A stretch of DNA of 30,330 nucleotides from Bigelowiella natans CCMP2755 (lineage: Eukaryota; Cercozoa; Chlorarachniophyceae), in assembly GCA_000320545.1 (NCBI GenBank), contig ADNK01002926.1:1-30330 (forward strand), in the 5' to 3' direction. The position numbers and the translations under genes were made by a program. Shown here piece by piece: positions 1 to 10,890 of the stretch. A model generated the notes under the pieces. The model worked only from the letters and a program-made list of their open reading frames with translations, was not told where the DNA came from and made no database searches. Positions within the stretch are counted from its first letter, which is position 1. Every line of letters starts with the position of its first letter.

Positions 1-380
1 TTTCTATTTTTGACTCGTAGGCGAAGATTATGATGTAATGCAATCGGACGGTATCGACAATCAATGTTATCCCGAAAAATTGAAAGATAAACTTCGCTGG
101 TTCTGTTGAAAAAGAAAGTTATTCGAAAATGCACTGCTATATCGAAAGGGACCTGGAATGATCTTCCGAATGTAATCCCTCGATCACTCGTGTGCGCAAG
201 GTGGTGGTTCAAACACAACTTCAAGCCTTGATTATGAACCCAAAAAAGATACTTACTTTCAAATTCCAACTTTATAGCGAGAGCATATGAAATTATCGTA
301 GATTAGTTGATAAGCCACACACAGATATTGTCAAAACTTAGTCGCCGGTCAACCGCAACCTCGGCTCCCACTCCAGACCT

Positions 381-418
<38 letters not shown>

Positions 419-427
419 TAATATGAT

Positions 428-458
<31 letters not shown>

Positions 459-480
459 TTGACACACAATATGTAATTAG
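1..480. other. intronic or upstream sequence with microsatellites
   Basis: No exon is certain here. The stretch lies upstream of the ZZ-finger exon and is probably intron of that gene. It holds an (AT)n tract at about 383-415 and a (CA)n tract at about 428-453, directly before the acceptor. A possible exon starts after the AG at 19-20 and stays open to a TGA near 109 (reading EDYDVMQSDG), but nothing identifies it. Confidence 0.4.
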
Positions 481-616
481 TTGCCGAGTTTGCTTCGACT
501 TCGACCTGTGTGAGACTTGCGCAGGAGATGACAACAAAGCAGGTCATCACAAACAGCAGCACACCTTGTCATTTGGCAGCGATCACGTTGTGGATCAAAA
601 ATGTAGCGTGGAATAA
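481..616 (+). CDS. C-terminal exon of a ZZ-type zinc-finger protein (partial)
   Basis: The exon follows an acceptor AG at 479-480 in phase 2 and ends at TAA 614-616. It reads CRVCFDFDLCETC, then GHHKQQH and a short polar tail. This is the second half of a ZZ finger: a CxxC pair, the D-[FY]-D-L-C-x-x-C core and the closing histidine pair. ZZ domains bind zinc and usually recognise histone H3 tails, N-degrons or SUMO. The first CxxC and the rest of the protein must lie in exons to the left, outside the window or hidden in the microsatellite-rich intron, so the host protein cannot be named. An AATAAA hexamer overlaps the stop codon region. Confidence 0.75.
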
Positions 617-676
617 AATATCGAAGTAGAGAACAATACGGCTTCTTCCTTGGCAGATACAATCACATGATACACA

Positions 677-713
<37 letters not shown>

Positions 714-2154
714 GACAACATACGCATGCACACATGCATACATATATGCATATTTACATGTGCGACGGATGCAATGAATATGTTTAAAAAAATCAATCGT
801 CATCCTAATATGTAGCTTTGCAAATCTGCGGCTACATGCAGCGCTTAAGTTACATGACTATGCGTATGTTCTGCGTTTTGGCGAATGCAAAACAATGGCT
901 TACATCGCACTAGCACATGCCAGTCATGTAGTCATGGCATTCTTTGGCGTCACAGTAGCGCTACAATATACATCCAGAAATCGATCTAGGCTACTATGGA
1001 AAGCAGAGTCCCATGTAGCATGCAAACCCGCACCATTGTGCATCGCACGGCCGTAGCAATTGCAGGACTGTTTACTTCACATCCAACTACTGGTACGTAC
1101 ATCATCATGCGATTGCAAAACTTGATCGCTCACGAGCGATGCATAGCATGCAGCGCCATTGCAACGTAGCCTGTAGCAAGTAGCAAGCCGCCTCATAGCC
1201 TTTACTTCTTGGCCGTTCGCAGCGTGTAGATGAATGCATCCATCATCATCTAGACGTACGTACGTAGCAAACACATTGCAGGGGCAGCAGGACTCTGCTT
1301 TTATTCTAGGATACTGTGATAGATAGATCATTATCATTACATTGCCAGAATATATACATCCGTAGCAGCAGCAGGCTAGCTATAGCTATATGCCGCAGAT
1401 GCGACGCGAAACACAGTAAATGCGCGAAGTCATCAAGAGGATGCCGTTGCCTGCGCCCAGCTCCCAAGGAGAAACGCCAACAAAGCGACCGTTCCATGCG
1501 TCATTAGGCTCTGTGCTGCACGGATCAAATCTTCGCGGCTTTCCCCATCACCACCGCCGCCGCCCCCACCCCCGCAGTGCGCGAGCCATCTGGTACAGGG
1601 AGACCGCGAGTCCTCTTTCTTCGCTGCGGACTTCTTCGCTGCTGACTTTGCAGCAGCAGCTTCTTTGTCCTCCCCGTGGGTTGACGTTCGGAGCCGCCGT
1701 CGCAGCACAGCCCTCTGTTTCTTCGATGAGGAGGCGTATTGGATCTGTACATTTCAGAGGATATTGAGAACCATGAAGGGGGGGGGGGGGGGGGGGGGTC
1801 AGTGGTTAAGTCTAGATTAGATTATTCGCGACTGGCTGTTGATGTACCTCCTCGACGCCCTGGATCATGCACGTATACCGAGCCAAAAAGGGTGTCCCCC
1901 AATCTGGTTAAAAAATTGGAAAAAAAAGGGGGGGGGGGAGGGGGGAGAGAGCAAAAGGGGTCGTCTGCTGGGAGTCGGCGACGATGTCATCGTTTTGGGG
2001 TGATACGAGGCGAATCATTCGGACGATCCACGGGGGGGGGAGGGGGGGGGGAATGATGTGTTGCGCACTCCCCGCCCCCGTCGTGGTTTTCGTCAGGCTC
2101 AGCGCCGGGTTGGATGCCGCCGTCATCCCCCTCTTATCATCGTGCCCCAGCTAC
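617..2154. other. gap with microsatellites and G-runs; missing MMAB exons expected here
   Basis: The stretch contains (CA)n at about 679-708, a TGCATGCA-type palindrome-rich segment (720-1300), a 21-base G run at 1778-1798 and further G runs at about 1930-1940 and 2031-2050. The 3' exons of the MMAB-like gene should lie here on the minus strand. I found no segment with the expected C-terminal MMAB motifs (ATP-binding SGG and RRAER-like helices). A short open stretch at about 1827-1890 could be coding on either strand but is not identifiable. Confidence 0.4.
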
Positions 2155-3355
2155 CTGAAAGCGACAATCCCGGGCGAGTTTGGCGTGTGCTAGTCCGATC
2201 GTACTATTCAATTCATCTACGGTGCCTAGGGCCTCAAAGATGGAGGAATCCTTCCCTTGTCGCTGATATCGGTGATGACGATGATGATGACGATGATGAT
2301 GATGATGGTGGTGGTGGTGGTGATGGTGGTGACGACGATGCAATATATGATCTAGTATTGCATCAGACGACACTTCGCAAAACAAGCGAACTGGGAGCGG
2401 CATGTCTCCAAACAGACCACGAGAGATTCTGTTCGAAGATTGCTCATCCGCAACAGAGTTTTTCTTGCTCTCTGTCTCGTATGTGCGTGGAAGCTCCCTA
2501 CGGATCTAGCGCAGCTAATGTCGGTTGGCGGCATGAAAACGCTGTTCAAAATACGTGCGCGCGCTCGCGCGTGTGTGTGTGTGTGTGTGTGTGTGTGCTG
2601 CCGTTAGCATATCTGCAAGTATGCGCTTTGGTTGTTGTTACCTCCCCTGTGAAGAGCGACGAGAGGCCTGCGTCTCCTGTCTTCGTGTATATTAAACCTT
2701 TCCTTCTGCGCCTTCGTCCGGGGCGGCGAAGGGGAGTCTCCCTCTTTTCACTCTCCTTCATGTCAGCACGGATCCTCCGCTTCTTTTGCGAAAGCAGCCC
2801 CGAGGAGGAGGAGGAGGAGGAGGAGGAGTGTTTCTTGCCGTCCCCTTTCGAACCCGTCGGACCATACGGACAATGCCTGCATCTAACAGCAACCACCAGC
2901 GAAAAAATTCAGACGAGCGTTAACAACAGGGGTGCAGGGGTGCGGGAGATGTCAAACACACACCCCGATCTGCAGCAATGCCCGCGGCGCAGGTGCGCTT
3001 CTGCGGTGAAGATGAGCGAGTTCGTCCCCGGATCTCGGTACCTGAATAAGGATGAAGAATAGGAATTGAAAACTGAGCGCAGCAGCAGCATGCGCCGCAA
3101 GAACGAAGGGAAAATCATAATTCAGCAGCTGCTCGCAACAGGTGTCCTTACGTGTCCTTTCCTTCGGAGCAGGCTTTGGCGTGCAGAGCCTCAATGTCTG
3201 GGACCGAGATTGCAGGATCGCCTCCACTATCATTCGACGTAGTGGTAGCGGTCGCCTCCGGCGCTGCTACTGCTGGCTTTTCCGAGGGTACATTCTGGTA
3301 AGCGAATGGGCAATGCCGGCACCTGTATTATGACCGCTTCATTCAGCACATGCAT
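2155..3355 (-). CDS. MMAB: DUF5522-like / cob(I)alamin adenosyltransferase fusion (C-terminus not found)
   Basis: Likely transfers adenosyl from ATP to cob(I)alamin, making coenzyme B12 for methylmalonyl-CoA mutase. Exons in transcript order are 3355-3323 (tentative, MHVLNEAVIIQ), 3294-3152, 3041-2964, 2882-2642 and 2262-2155. The third and fourth exons join to YRDP..LIFTAEAHLRRGHCC..G|CRHCPY, the signature of the small DUF5522 (CRHCPY) family. After a Ser/Arg-rich linker the fourth exon gives GLIYTKTGDAGLSSLFTGE, the N-terminal ATP-binding segment of PduO-type adenosyltransferases. The fifth gives FEALGTVDELNSTIGLA, the next conserved helix. Splice phases agree from 3294 on. The link from the first ATG exon needs either a 28-nt intron (3322-3295) or a one-base correction. 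Exons after 2155, with the rest of the active site, were not found. The gene is therefore broken, very divergent or badly assembled at its 3' end. Confidence 0.75.
2273..2340. repeat. intronic GAT/GGT triplet repeat
   Basis: Impure GAT then GGT triplets immediately upstream, on the minus strand, of the acceptor used by the MMAB exon 2262-2155. Read as protein it would give poly-His, but it lies inside the intron 2641-2263. Confidence 0.8.
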
Positions 3356-4144
3356 GGTTAAAAAACGCCTACTTCGCGCGTGGGAGACTAGCTAGATTTT
3401 TATTACTTGAAGCCGCAGCATGTGCCACGATCGAGGTGAGCCACACGCGTGAATACTGTGAGCTTGGTTGTTGGGTCTATGTAGGTGTGCTCACCGGCGG
3501 CGCATGCCTGTCAACCAACATGCACAACATGTAAGGACATATCAACGAGTCGGCATCGTTTTGTTGGTCGAAATTACAGCCTCGTGAAGACTCTTGAAAC
3601 TGGGGCTGGAACTTGAAGCCATTCCTGCTCGATGCAGGGCAGGGGAGGGCCCCGGAAGCGTGTGGTCGAGTGGTGCAACAAGTGTCGGGTTACGGATTCA
3701 GATCCAACTTGGAAATAATAATACCAGGAAACTCAGTAGAATGGAGCTAAAATTTAAATTTATCATGTCGCACGTAAAAAATTCCATGATTATTTCGATA
3801 TCTTTCCTGAAAATTGCTTCGGCCGCTCGGACGGCACGTTTCCACCTTCCGAATTTTCCCGCACTATGGGCGGCGCAATGACGGTGGAGTTTTTAGACAA
3901 AATTTCACACTGAATATTACTAATATATTGTGATAGTTTTATACCTGGTACCCCGATTTTACAGTCTGTCTCACGCCGAAAGTGCCCTTTGGTCGAATTC
4001 GGATGTTTTTCCGATGATAAAAATTTCGAAATTCAAATTTTTGTATTGTGCTGTGGAGGCCAGATGCAGGCCCACCCCTCGTGGCGTTCCCTGTAGGACG
4101 AAGATTGGATTTGCGTGGGATCATCGACTCTCCGGCTCCTCCAG
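3356..4144. other. intergenic gap between divergent MMAB-like and ERV-like genes
   Basis: No coding exon or RNA gene is supported. This is the shared upstream region of the MMAB-like gene (minus) and the sulfhydryl oxidase gene (plus). The right half is AT-rich around 3740-3800 and 3890-4050. A short A-box/B-box-like pair near 3663-3705 is too close together for a tRNA. Confidence 0.5.
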
Positions 4145-4870
4145 ATGCCGCCTATATCATCCTCAGTGTATAGTGTTGTAGTCATATCGCTGCTCGCTCT
4201 CCAGGCGGTTGGCGCTACGGATGATACTGCCTTCTCTCGAAACACCTTCGTGGAAAGGCTGAAAAGAAGATTCATTCCTTCGGACAATGAGAACTCCGCC
4301 CCGCCACCGTTAGAGCCTAGCAGCAGTGAAAAAAAGCCGCTCACATGGACCCAAGTCGTCGAGGCTTCGACTGAATTAGGTAGATCTTCGTAGATTCTGA
4401 CATCCAAACCTGCAGCTGCTCTCTCTTAATTTCTCACTTCCTCTCCCCACCTTCCCCACAATCAAGGCACAGCACCAGACGCGGCGCAGGTGGGGCGTGC
4501 GACTTGGACGCTGCTGCATACGATTGCTGCTCAGTTTCCTGAGCAGCCTTCCCAAGAGCAAAAGGAAGATGCAAAGACCTTCATCCAGTCTCTGTCTAGG
4601 CTCTACCCTTGCGGCACGTGTGCGTCGGAATTCCAGAAGTCGATACAGAAAGACCCTCCCCGAGTGGAATCGCGGGAGGATTTCGAGACGTGGCTGTGCA
4701 ACCTCCATAACAAGGTCAACAAGTTCCTGGGAAAGCCGGTAATGATGGTTGTTTCTGTATGTGAGTGGCGATGCATGGCTCTCATTGCCCTGGCTACATT
4801 TTCTCAGATCTTTGATTGCTCCCTTCTACGAGTGCGGTGGCCTGGCCTATTATGTGATGATAAGAGGTAG
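4145..4870 (+). CDS. ERV1: ERV/ALR family FAD-dependent sulfhydryl oxidase
   Basis: Forms disulfides by passing electrons from substrate thiols through a CxxC to FAD and oxygen or cytochrome c. Exons are 4145-4379, 4467-4738 and 4808-4870; phases agree and the product is 189 aa. It shows GRATWTLLH (FAD-binding first helix), YPCGTC with the redox pair at residues 127 and 130, and CNLHNKVNKFLGKP|IFDC with the HNxxN flavin motif and structural cysteines 156 and 173. The N-terminus (MPPISSSVYSVVVISLLALQ) looks like a cleavable signal peptide rather than a mitochondrial presequence, so an ER or secretory (Erv2-like) or complex-plastid location is possible. I see no N-terminal shuttle CxxC; the tail has one cysteine near the end. 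The second intron (69 nt) is stop-free and in frame. The start is the first ATG in frame. Confidence 0.9.
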
Positions 4871-4916
4871 GTGAACGCATGTACGGGTCACAGGGGACCG
4901 AAGACGGGATACAATC

Positions 4917-4955
<39 letters not shown>

Positions 4956-5001
4956 GAATATGAGAATGAAATGAGAACTTGGTATAAATCCACTACAGGC
5001 T

Positions 5002-5042
<41 letters not shown>

Positions 5043-6864
5043 ACATCTTTCTTCATAAGATTAAATATTTTCCAGATATTTTACTAATAGTATATTTTTG
5101 AAGAGCTGCCGATATGGCACCTTCGGATGTAGTTCTAATCAGCATGCTGATTACATATTTTAGCTCCTCGAAAGAAGACGGTAGCCACGAGAGTCCCTGC
5201 TCATCTTGGCACGGACGATGAGCACAACATTTTTACTTTCCCTAGCTATGCTTCTCGAGTTTATTGCCGTGGTACCATGCACGAGAATACATAGAATCTT
5301 TAGCACAGAGCTGAACGATCGCACGCTTTTAAGTCAACAACTGTATGTTTTGTGTGCATCGGATGGTGTATATAAATAAAAGATAACGATATGACAGATT
5401 GACGCCCTGTTGTCATTTCACGATCGCACGCATGTTCACATGCATGCAGCCCAACATGAGAGCAGGAACGCTCGCATGGACTGCTTGCTGGTAGCTGGCG
5501 GCTATATATACGGCCGCTAAGATGCTCAATGATGCACTTACACTATACATCAGCAGTCAAGACATTGCGCACAAATGCTAGAACAGCGTGGTACGGGCAG
5601 TGCTCGCAATGAATAGTGAACATATCTATTTCTAGATTTGTCGCTAATGCAATGTATGTTTTGTGTTTCGAAACGCTACCAATAAAACAAATAGCCTGCT
5701 GTGTGGGTGCAGTCACGTTTATTGCGTGGAGCCATCAACTATGCTTTGCATTATGCGCTTCGTATGGTATAATGCTTAGCGAGAGCGCAGTGCGTGCCAA
5801 GGTAGGCGCCGCAGAATCGCCGCAGCGATCGATAGCCATTTTTACACTGCAGCTCTCGCGTTGCGAGATGAAGTTCAAATTCTTCAAAAGCCAAACAAAG
5901 GGCGACACGGCGACACGGCGCCCAAGCTCTATTTATAGGAGAGAAACTAAGCGCGTCGCAAGCCCCCCCCCCCACCAGCAACAACTCATCGATCGTTTAT
6001 GCAGCATCTATGCAGGAATACAACGCTAAATAGCGACCTCAATGCACGTGAAACCTTCAATACGATTGTCCCTCTCTCTCACACAGCATACAAATCAACG
6101 AAGGCTACATAAGCCATTAACATTAGCAGGCGATCGATTAGGACGGAGGTGGGGACTTGGTCGGCCGATTGACGCTTGTCTTCGAAAGCTCGTAGACTAG
6201 CTTTCCTCCCTCTCCTTGGAAATTAAAAAAAAAAAAAAAGAAACAAGAATGAAGAGATGGAGAGATCGGACCGAGAATCTCGCGTATTATCTCGGTTCGG
6301 AATCGAAAGGTTTCCGCTTGAAACCCCCCGAAATTCCTATGATTGTCGTCGTCACCGTCATCAATATTATCATCATCATCATCATCATATCGTGGTCCTC
6401 TGTCCTGAATGGTAGATGATAGATGCTAACCGATGCTCAGCGACTTTTCCTTCTTTCTCCTCCTTCGTTTGGCGACTAGATTTGACGAGGCGCGTCTAGA
6501 TGAAAGCTGCAAGATGCAGGAAAGGGGATATCAACTTAGTGTGTGTGGTGTTTCTTGTGCGTAGGACGTGCGTGTGTGTGCGCGCGCGCGTGTGTCTGTG
6601 TGAGTGCGTGTGTATCTTAGGGAGAGAGGGGGGGGGAGGGAGAGAGAGAGAGAGAGAGAGAAAGAGAGGAGGATAGAAGAGGAGAAGGAGAGAAGGAGAG
6701 AAGTAGAGAAGGAGAGAAATAGAGAAGGAAAGAAGGAGAGAGGGAGAGAGGGAGGGTGTCCAAGGACCATTGAGATCCTTCTCGATTGCACCTGCGGAGA
6801 TTAGAAACGTAGACATCATCACCTTGTGCCCTTCCCATAAACAGTTCCATCACTCCCCTTTCTT

Positions 6865-6898
<34 letters not shown>

Positions 6899-7131
6899 CC
6901 ATCGTCATCATCAGCCGTCTCTCAAATTTACACACAATAGTGACACGAGGAGACCCCCTTCCCATCCCCACTCTCTCCAGGCAACTGGCATGCTTCTTCC
7001 TACCGCTGGGCGATCTGTGCCCGAGGTCGGCGAAGAAGCCTTCTCATTGCGGAGAAGGGGTAGGTGAAGGTTCGGAGAGCACGGGGCAAAGAACAAACGC
7101 GCACAACAAACACACGCACGCACGCACGCGC

Positions 7132-7179
<48 letters not shown>

Positions 7180-7203
7180 TTCAAACAAAAGATACAATCA
7201 ATA
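4871..7203. other. long repeat-rich intergenic region
   Basis: No gene is supported on either strand. Contents include (CA)n at about 4917-4952, (TA)n at about 5005-5038, a 14-nt perfect palindrome ATCAGCATGCTGAT near 5139-5152, a possible polyadenylation signal (AATAAA) near 5374, an A-run near 6224-6239, alternating GT/GC near 6570-6615, a purine (GA/GGA) tract at about 6620-6760, (TCA)n at about 6866-6900 and (GA)n at about 7136-7175. The longer open frames are reading-frame shadows of these repeats. It holds the 3' flanks of two convergent genes. Confidence 0.6.
6620..6760. repeat. polypurine GA/GGA tract
   Basis: About 140 nt of almost pure purine on the plus strand: G-runs, (GA)n, then imperfect GAAGGAGA repeats. 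All three frames are open on both strands here, which explains several spurious ORFs. Confidence 0.9.
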
Positions 7204-9037
7204 TCATTCGGTGGGGAACGAGGACACCCATCGTGTGCTCGTTGACTCAGGCTGAAACAAATATCTACACAACCGCGCTTAAACACACGATTTTCATTTT
7301 CCAACGCCCCCCCCCCCCCCCTTCCTTTGCTACTTTAGTGATTTATGACTTGCTAGGTATCAACACCACGTTTTTCCGAGCTTGCCGCAGCATGCATATA
7401 ACAGCGTTACCGGAGGTCCGTTTTCCTCGTAAAGATACTTCATCACCGCCTCCCTCTCCCCTAGCAGCCTACAAAAAGGAGGAGAGGGCGAGGACGGAAT
7501 CATTTCTAAATGGAAAGATGCACATATACGTCTCCGACGAGTATCTCCGTGGATCATCATGCGACCGGATGGTAATAAACTGCAGGGCTAGGAGGAGGGG
7601 GGTTGGACGTGTGTCTTCTTTGAATGGCTTCACACTGCACTGCACCTCTCCAACTCGGAAGCGAGCACCGACTTCATTTCCTTTCTCTGAAAACAATATG
7701 CAAGTTTGCAGCAACAGAATAAGCGTGAGTTGTTCTGGGTATCCCATTCTCTTCTTCTTCTTCTTCTTCTTCTTTCTCCATCCCCCTCCTTACTTATCTC
7801 CCTTTCTCTTCTCCCCCCGCCCCCCCCCTTTTTTTATCCACACGCAAACTGAAAAGTTGAGCGCCACCTTCGACTCGGCTGCCGCTCTCGCCTCCTCCGC
7901 AGCGCTTAACTATCAGGTAAGAACAAGCAATTCAGAGAGTAGGCGGTATCAAAGAAAGGATGAACCCCACTATTAAGATTAACTCGACTGCATATGGGAA
8001 AAACCAGAGTTAGTAACAGCAGCAGCGACAGTAGCAGCAGCCAGCCACGATAATGCCGACACCTTTTTTTCCAGCGACTCATTGGCCATCCTCAGCTGCG
8101 AACAAACACGTAAGTTTATAATGATGAAATCACACGTCGGCTGCTTCACGGAGCAGCGCAGTCTCTTCTATGCTTTTCTAGCTGCCACACCCCCCCCTCC
8201 CCCCCCCCCACCACTATCTCTATCTCACAACTCCCCTCCCAGCAGCAGTACCTTTTTTATCGTCTTCTGCAGCTCCAAGATCCTGCCATCACTCTCACAG
8301 GCGATTCCAGGAGCTGTTCTCGTTGCGGTCGTACCATAGCTGCCCCCCCCCCCGAGGGCACTATTGCCTTCTCGTTCTCCTCTTTTCCCTTCGCGCGAGT
8401 CTTCAGCTTCCACCTGCCCCCCTTCCGCCTTCGAGTTGGCTGCGCTATTTTGAGCCACCTGTCGAATCGAAGAGAACCCTTGAGTAAAGGAAAGGAAGGA
8501 ACATTCCAGCGGCGGGGCACTTTCGCTGCTGCAGAGGCAGCAGCAGCAGCAGCAGCAGCAGCCTGTGCGTGTGTCCGCGCCACGCATGCGCGCGCAGTAT
8601 GAATTTGTGCTAATACCAGAATCGCTGTCAGAACCGCAATGAGCACAGCGCTGAGCAAGTATCCCGAGATTATCAGAATTCCTGTCGTTAGAAGATCGCA
8701 CCTGGAGGTAAACACGGACACAGAAGAACGCTGCGTTAGAGCGACGAAGAAGGGAACAGCTTTTCTATCTTCAACTAGATTTCTTAGGAATCGTGACGGA
8801 AGAACTCATGGAGGCTCTACAAGGCTTCACCCCTCTTCTCCTCCCAGCGAAAAATAAAAAATTCTTGCACTAGGGACCGGGGATTCCGATCTGGAAGAAT
8901 TGCTACGCGAACAAAAACGACTTTATCTATTACATCGTGAAGAACGATGTTAAGGATCGTGTAGAATCTTACCCTTCCACCGCATGTGATTGCGATGTGA
9001 ATCCATGGGCCGTTTGTGGCACAGGAGCGACCTCCAT
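7204..9037 (-). CDS. single-pass membrane coiled-coil protein, unknown family
   Basis: Eight exons: 9037-8973, 8701-8617, 8458-8252, 8095-8063, 7909-7868, 7686-7646, 7468-7411 and 7251-7204. All have GT-AG junctions and matching phases, giving 192 aa and ending in TGA. The N-terminal 22 residues are soluble (MEVAPVPQTAHGF...). Residues about 25-50 form one strong transmembrane helix (TTGILIISGYLLSAVLIAVL). A Gly/Glu/Lys-rich linker follows, then from about residue 110 a heptad-type coiled coil built across tiny exons: RILELQKTIKK, LRMANESLEKK, LSAAEEARAAAESK, RKEMKSVLASELE, LLGEREAVMKYL. The continuity of heptads across five junctions supports the model. The large intron 8616-8459 carries a CAG repeat and the intron 7867-7687 a CTT repeat. 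I do not recognise the family; a tethering or scaffold role is only a guess. The last exon is the least certain. Confidence 0.75.
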
Positions 9038-9095
9038 TTTTGCTTTCGATGAGACTGTCGGCGTCGCTCGCATTGTAGAGCTTTCCCTTTTATTT

Positions 9096-9936
9096 ATGTT
9101 GGTGCTGCTAACATCGTTAGTGGCTTCTCCAGTCCACTGCTCGTGCTAGCAAGTTGAGGAGCACGTTACGGCATGAGTATAGGAGATCAGAAAGATTATT
9201 CCAAAATTTATCATTCATTTCTTTCACGAAGCTCATCTAACGGGTGCTAAATTATCTATGATATCCGTCGTTTGGCTCGTCTCACAGAGCTATACAAGGG
9301 ATAGGCAACCATCGGTACCATGCGTGAACATTTTACAGTTTAGCATCATCAACAAAGGAAAACATGCGTTCTTACAAGGGGAAGGCGAGGAATCGGCCTT
9401 GAGTGTGTGTTAACAAGTGATCGGACAGCAGCGTTCATTCCAAGCCCGACGAAGAACAAGCAACTTGTGCACGTAAGGATCATCATCCTTCCCCATCGCG
9501 TATTACCTGGCTTCCTATAGGTTAGAATGATTTTACCGAATGCTACACAGCAATCATAATCTCTCCCATCAAGAAGAAAGAGAAGAAAGGAAAGACCATG
9601 ATATTTATTCTGGGGAAGCTTCTCTCCCAAATTCTCTAAGCGCGAGATTATTTTGACCTGTGTTCATCCAGAGCCACCTTATGCCCTCGCATTCGCCATA
9701 AGCATCCCTGTTCCATCTGGATCAGAGCGCTCCTCTCCCCGACGACGGGCATTGCGACGTCGGGCGGAAGATCCGGATGTAGGGTGGGCAACGCGATTTG
9801 GGCCTAAGAGAAGACGTCGCGGCAAATAAGGAAGAGAACCATTTTTTTTCCCCAGCAAAATGGGAAAATCCAGGACGTTTTTGACAAAAATGATCGTGAA
9901 TGGCGAAGCGCTGCAGTTCGGCGGCGCGAAGGTTGA
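9096..9936 (+). CDS. small basic protein with possible signal peptide, unknown
   Basis: Proposed exons are 9096-9131 (tentative), 9288-9402, 9672-9778 and 9856-9936; phases agree and the product is 112 aa, ending in TGA. The first exon would give a hydrophobic leader (MLVLLTSLVASP). The body reads SYTRDRQPSVPCVNILQF, then a Pro/aliphatic segment (PPYALAFAISIPVP), a strongly basic run (SSPRRRALRRRAEDPD) and a charged C-terminus (KNDREWRSAAVRRREG). The last intron has a strong pyrimidine tract before its acceptor, and exons 2-4 fit each other well. The first exon is weak because its donor (CCA|GTCCAC) is poor. The start lies only 58 bp from the divergent coiled-coil gene, so both probably share a promoter. 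No family was recognised. Confidence 0.5.
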
Positions 9937-10890
9937 ACTTCCTATGTTCGTTTCCACCGTGGCCCATTCCTGCCCGCCAAAAAAAGCGCCTGAAAACAAC
10001 CAACAGACGAATTACATGTGAGCGTTAAAAGATATTGCGGAGGAACGCGTGCCCAGACCCAAAGGAAGTATGCTCAGCTCTCCGAAAACCGCGTGATTCT
10101 TATGCATTTTCACCCTGCGACAATGGATAATAGGCGAAGCGGCCGACGGAATCTTGCATAGCGCTCGCTCGCTAGCGAACGCCGGTCAAATTTAGGCCCC
10201 GCGCTTGTCCCATCGTCCCGATATTCCCCCGGAAAAGCCGAGTGTTCTGTAGAATTTTGGGTGAAATTTAAGGGCTTCGGATCGAGGGTACTGTGTGAAG
10301 TTCAGCTCTGCGTTAACTTCTATTCGAAGTTCGTCGGAATGGTAAATTATCTTTGCGACATGGACTGAGTGGGAAATAAGTCTAGTTTGTCAGTCTGTTT
10401 TGGCCAGCAATTCTCTTCGAATGACGAACTAAGAATCTCAGTTTTTGCCTGCAAGGATTTTTGGATTTTAGGTCTTAATTTTTAATTCGTTCCCGCCACA
10501 TGCCACAATCCGTCCTCGGTGCCTTCTCATCCGTCCCGCCATCACCACCCGCCAGGTTTATATTGCTCCTTAAAACATGTATGGAGTATTTATACAATGT
10601 GTTCTACCTCACCTCCTTTTTCCATTCCGGTTTGGGATCCAAATAAAAAGCAGAGGAGAAGGCGGTTGCATGTTTCCACCAGCCTTTCGAAGCTCGGAAT
10701 GCCCGCCTTCGCCAAACCGTTCATTTTGAGCGTTCGTGGTTCCTTTTTTTTCATTTTTGCTGTCGGAAAATGTGTGAGATGAAGTCTATAATAAGAATAT
10801 ATGCGAAGTTGGCTCAATCACCTCTTAAATCAGCTTAAGACATCTCATTGGAACCTCGGGATTATGCTCGACCATCACATCTCCCCTTCT
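9937..10890. other. intergenic gap before the cyclin gene
   Basis: No supported gene. The sequence is mixed and not repeat-dominated, with a CGCTCGCTCGCTAGCG palindrome-like segment near 10162-10177. ORFs around 10519-10817 exist on both strands but lack splice context or recognisable motifs. The segment presumably carries the promoter and 5' UTR of the cyclin gene. Confidence 0.45.

Noticed and set aside
2058-3062. 334-aa plus-strand open frame
   Set aside because: It lacks a normal ATG start, is mostly translated repeats (Asp, Gly and Glu runs) and lies antisense to the splice-consistent MMAB exons.
3663-3705. tRNA/SINE-like A box (TGGTCGAGTGG) and B-box-like GGATTCAGATCC
   Set aside because: Start-to-start distance of 31 nt is too short for a tRNA, no acceptor stem can be paired, and no second copy was seen.
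7233-7976. 247-aa plus-strand open frame
   Set aside because: Antisense to the micro-exons of the coiled-coil gene, with poly-Phe and poly-Pro from CTT and C runs; no domain.
9349-9999. Minus-strand open frames across the small basic-protein gene
   Set aside because: The plus-strand exons have matching phases and strong acceptors; the minus frames lack splice context.
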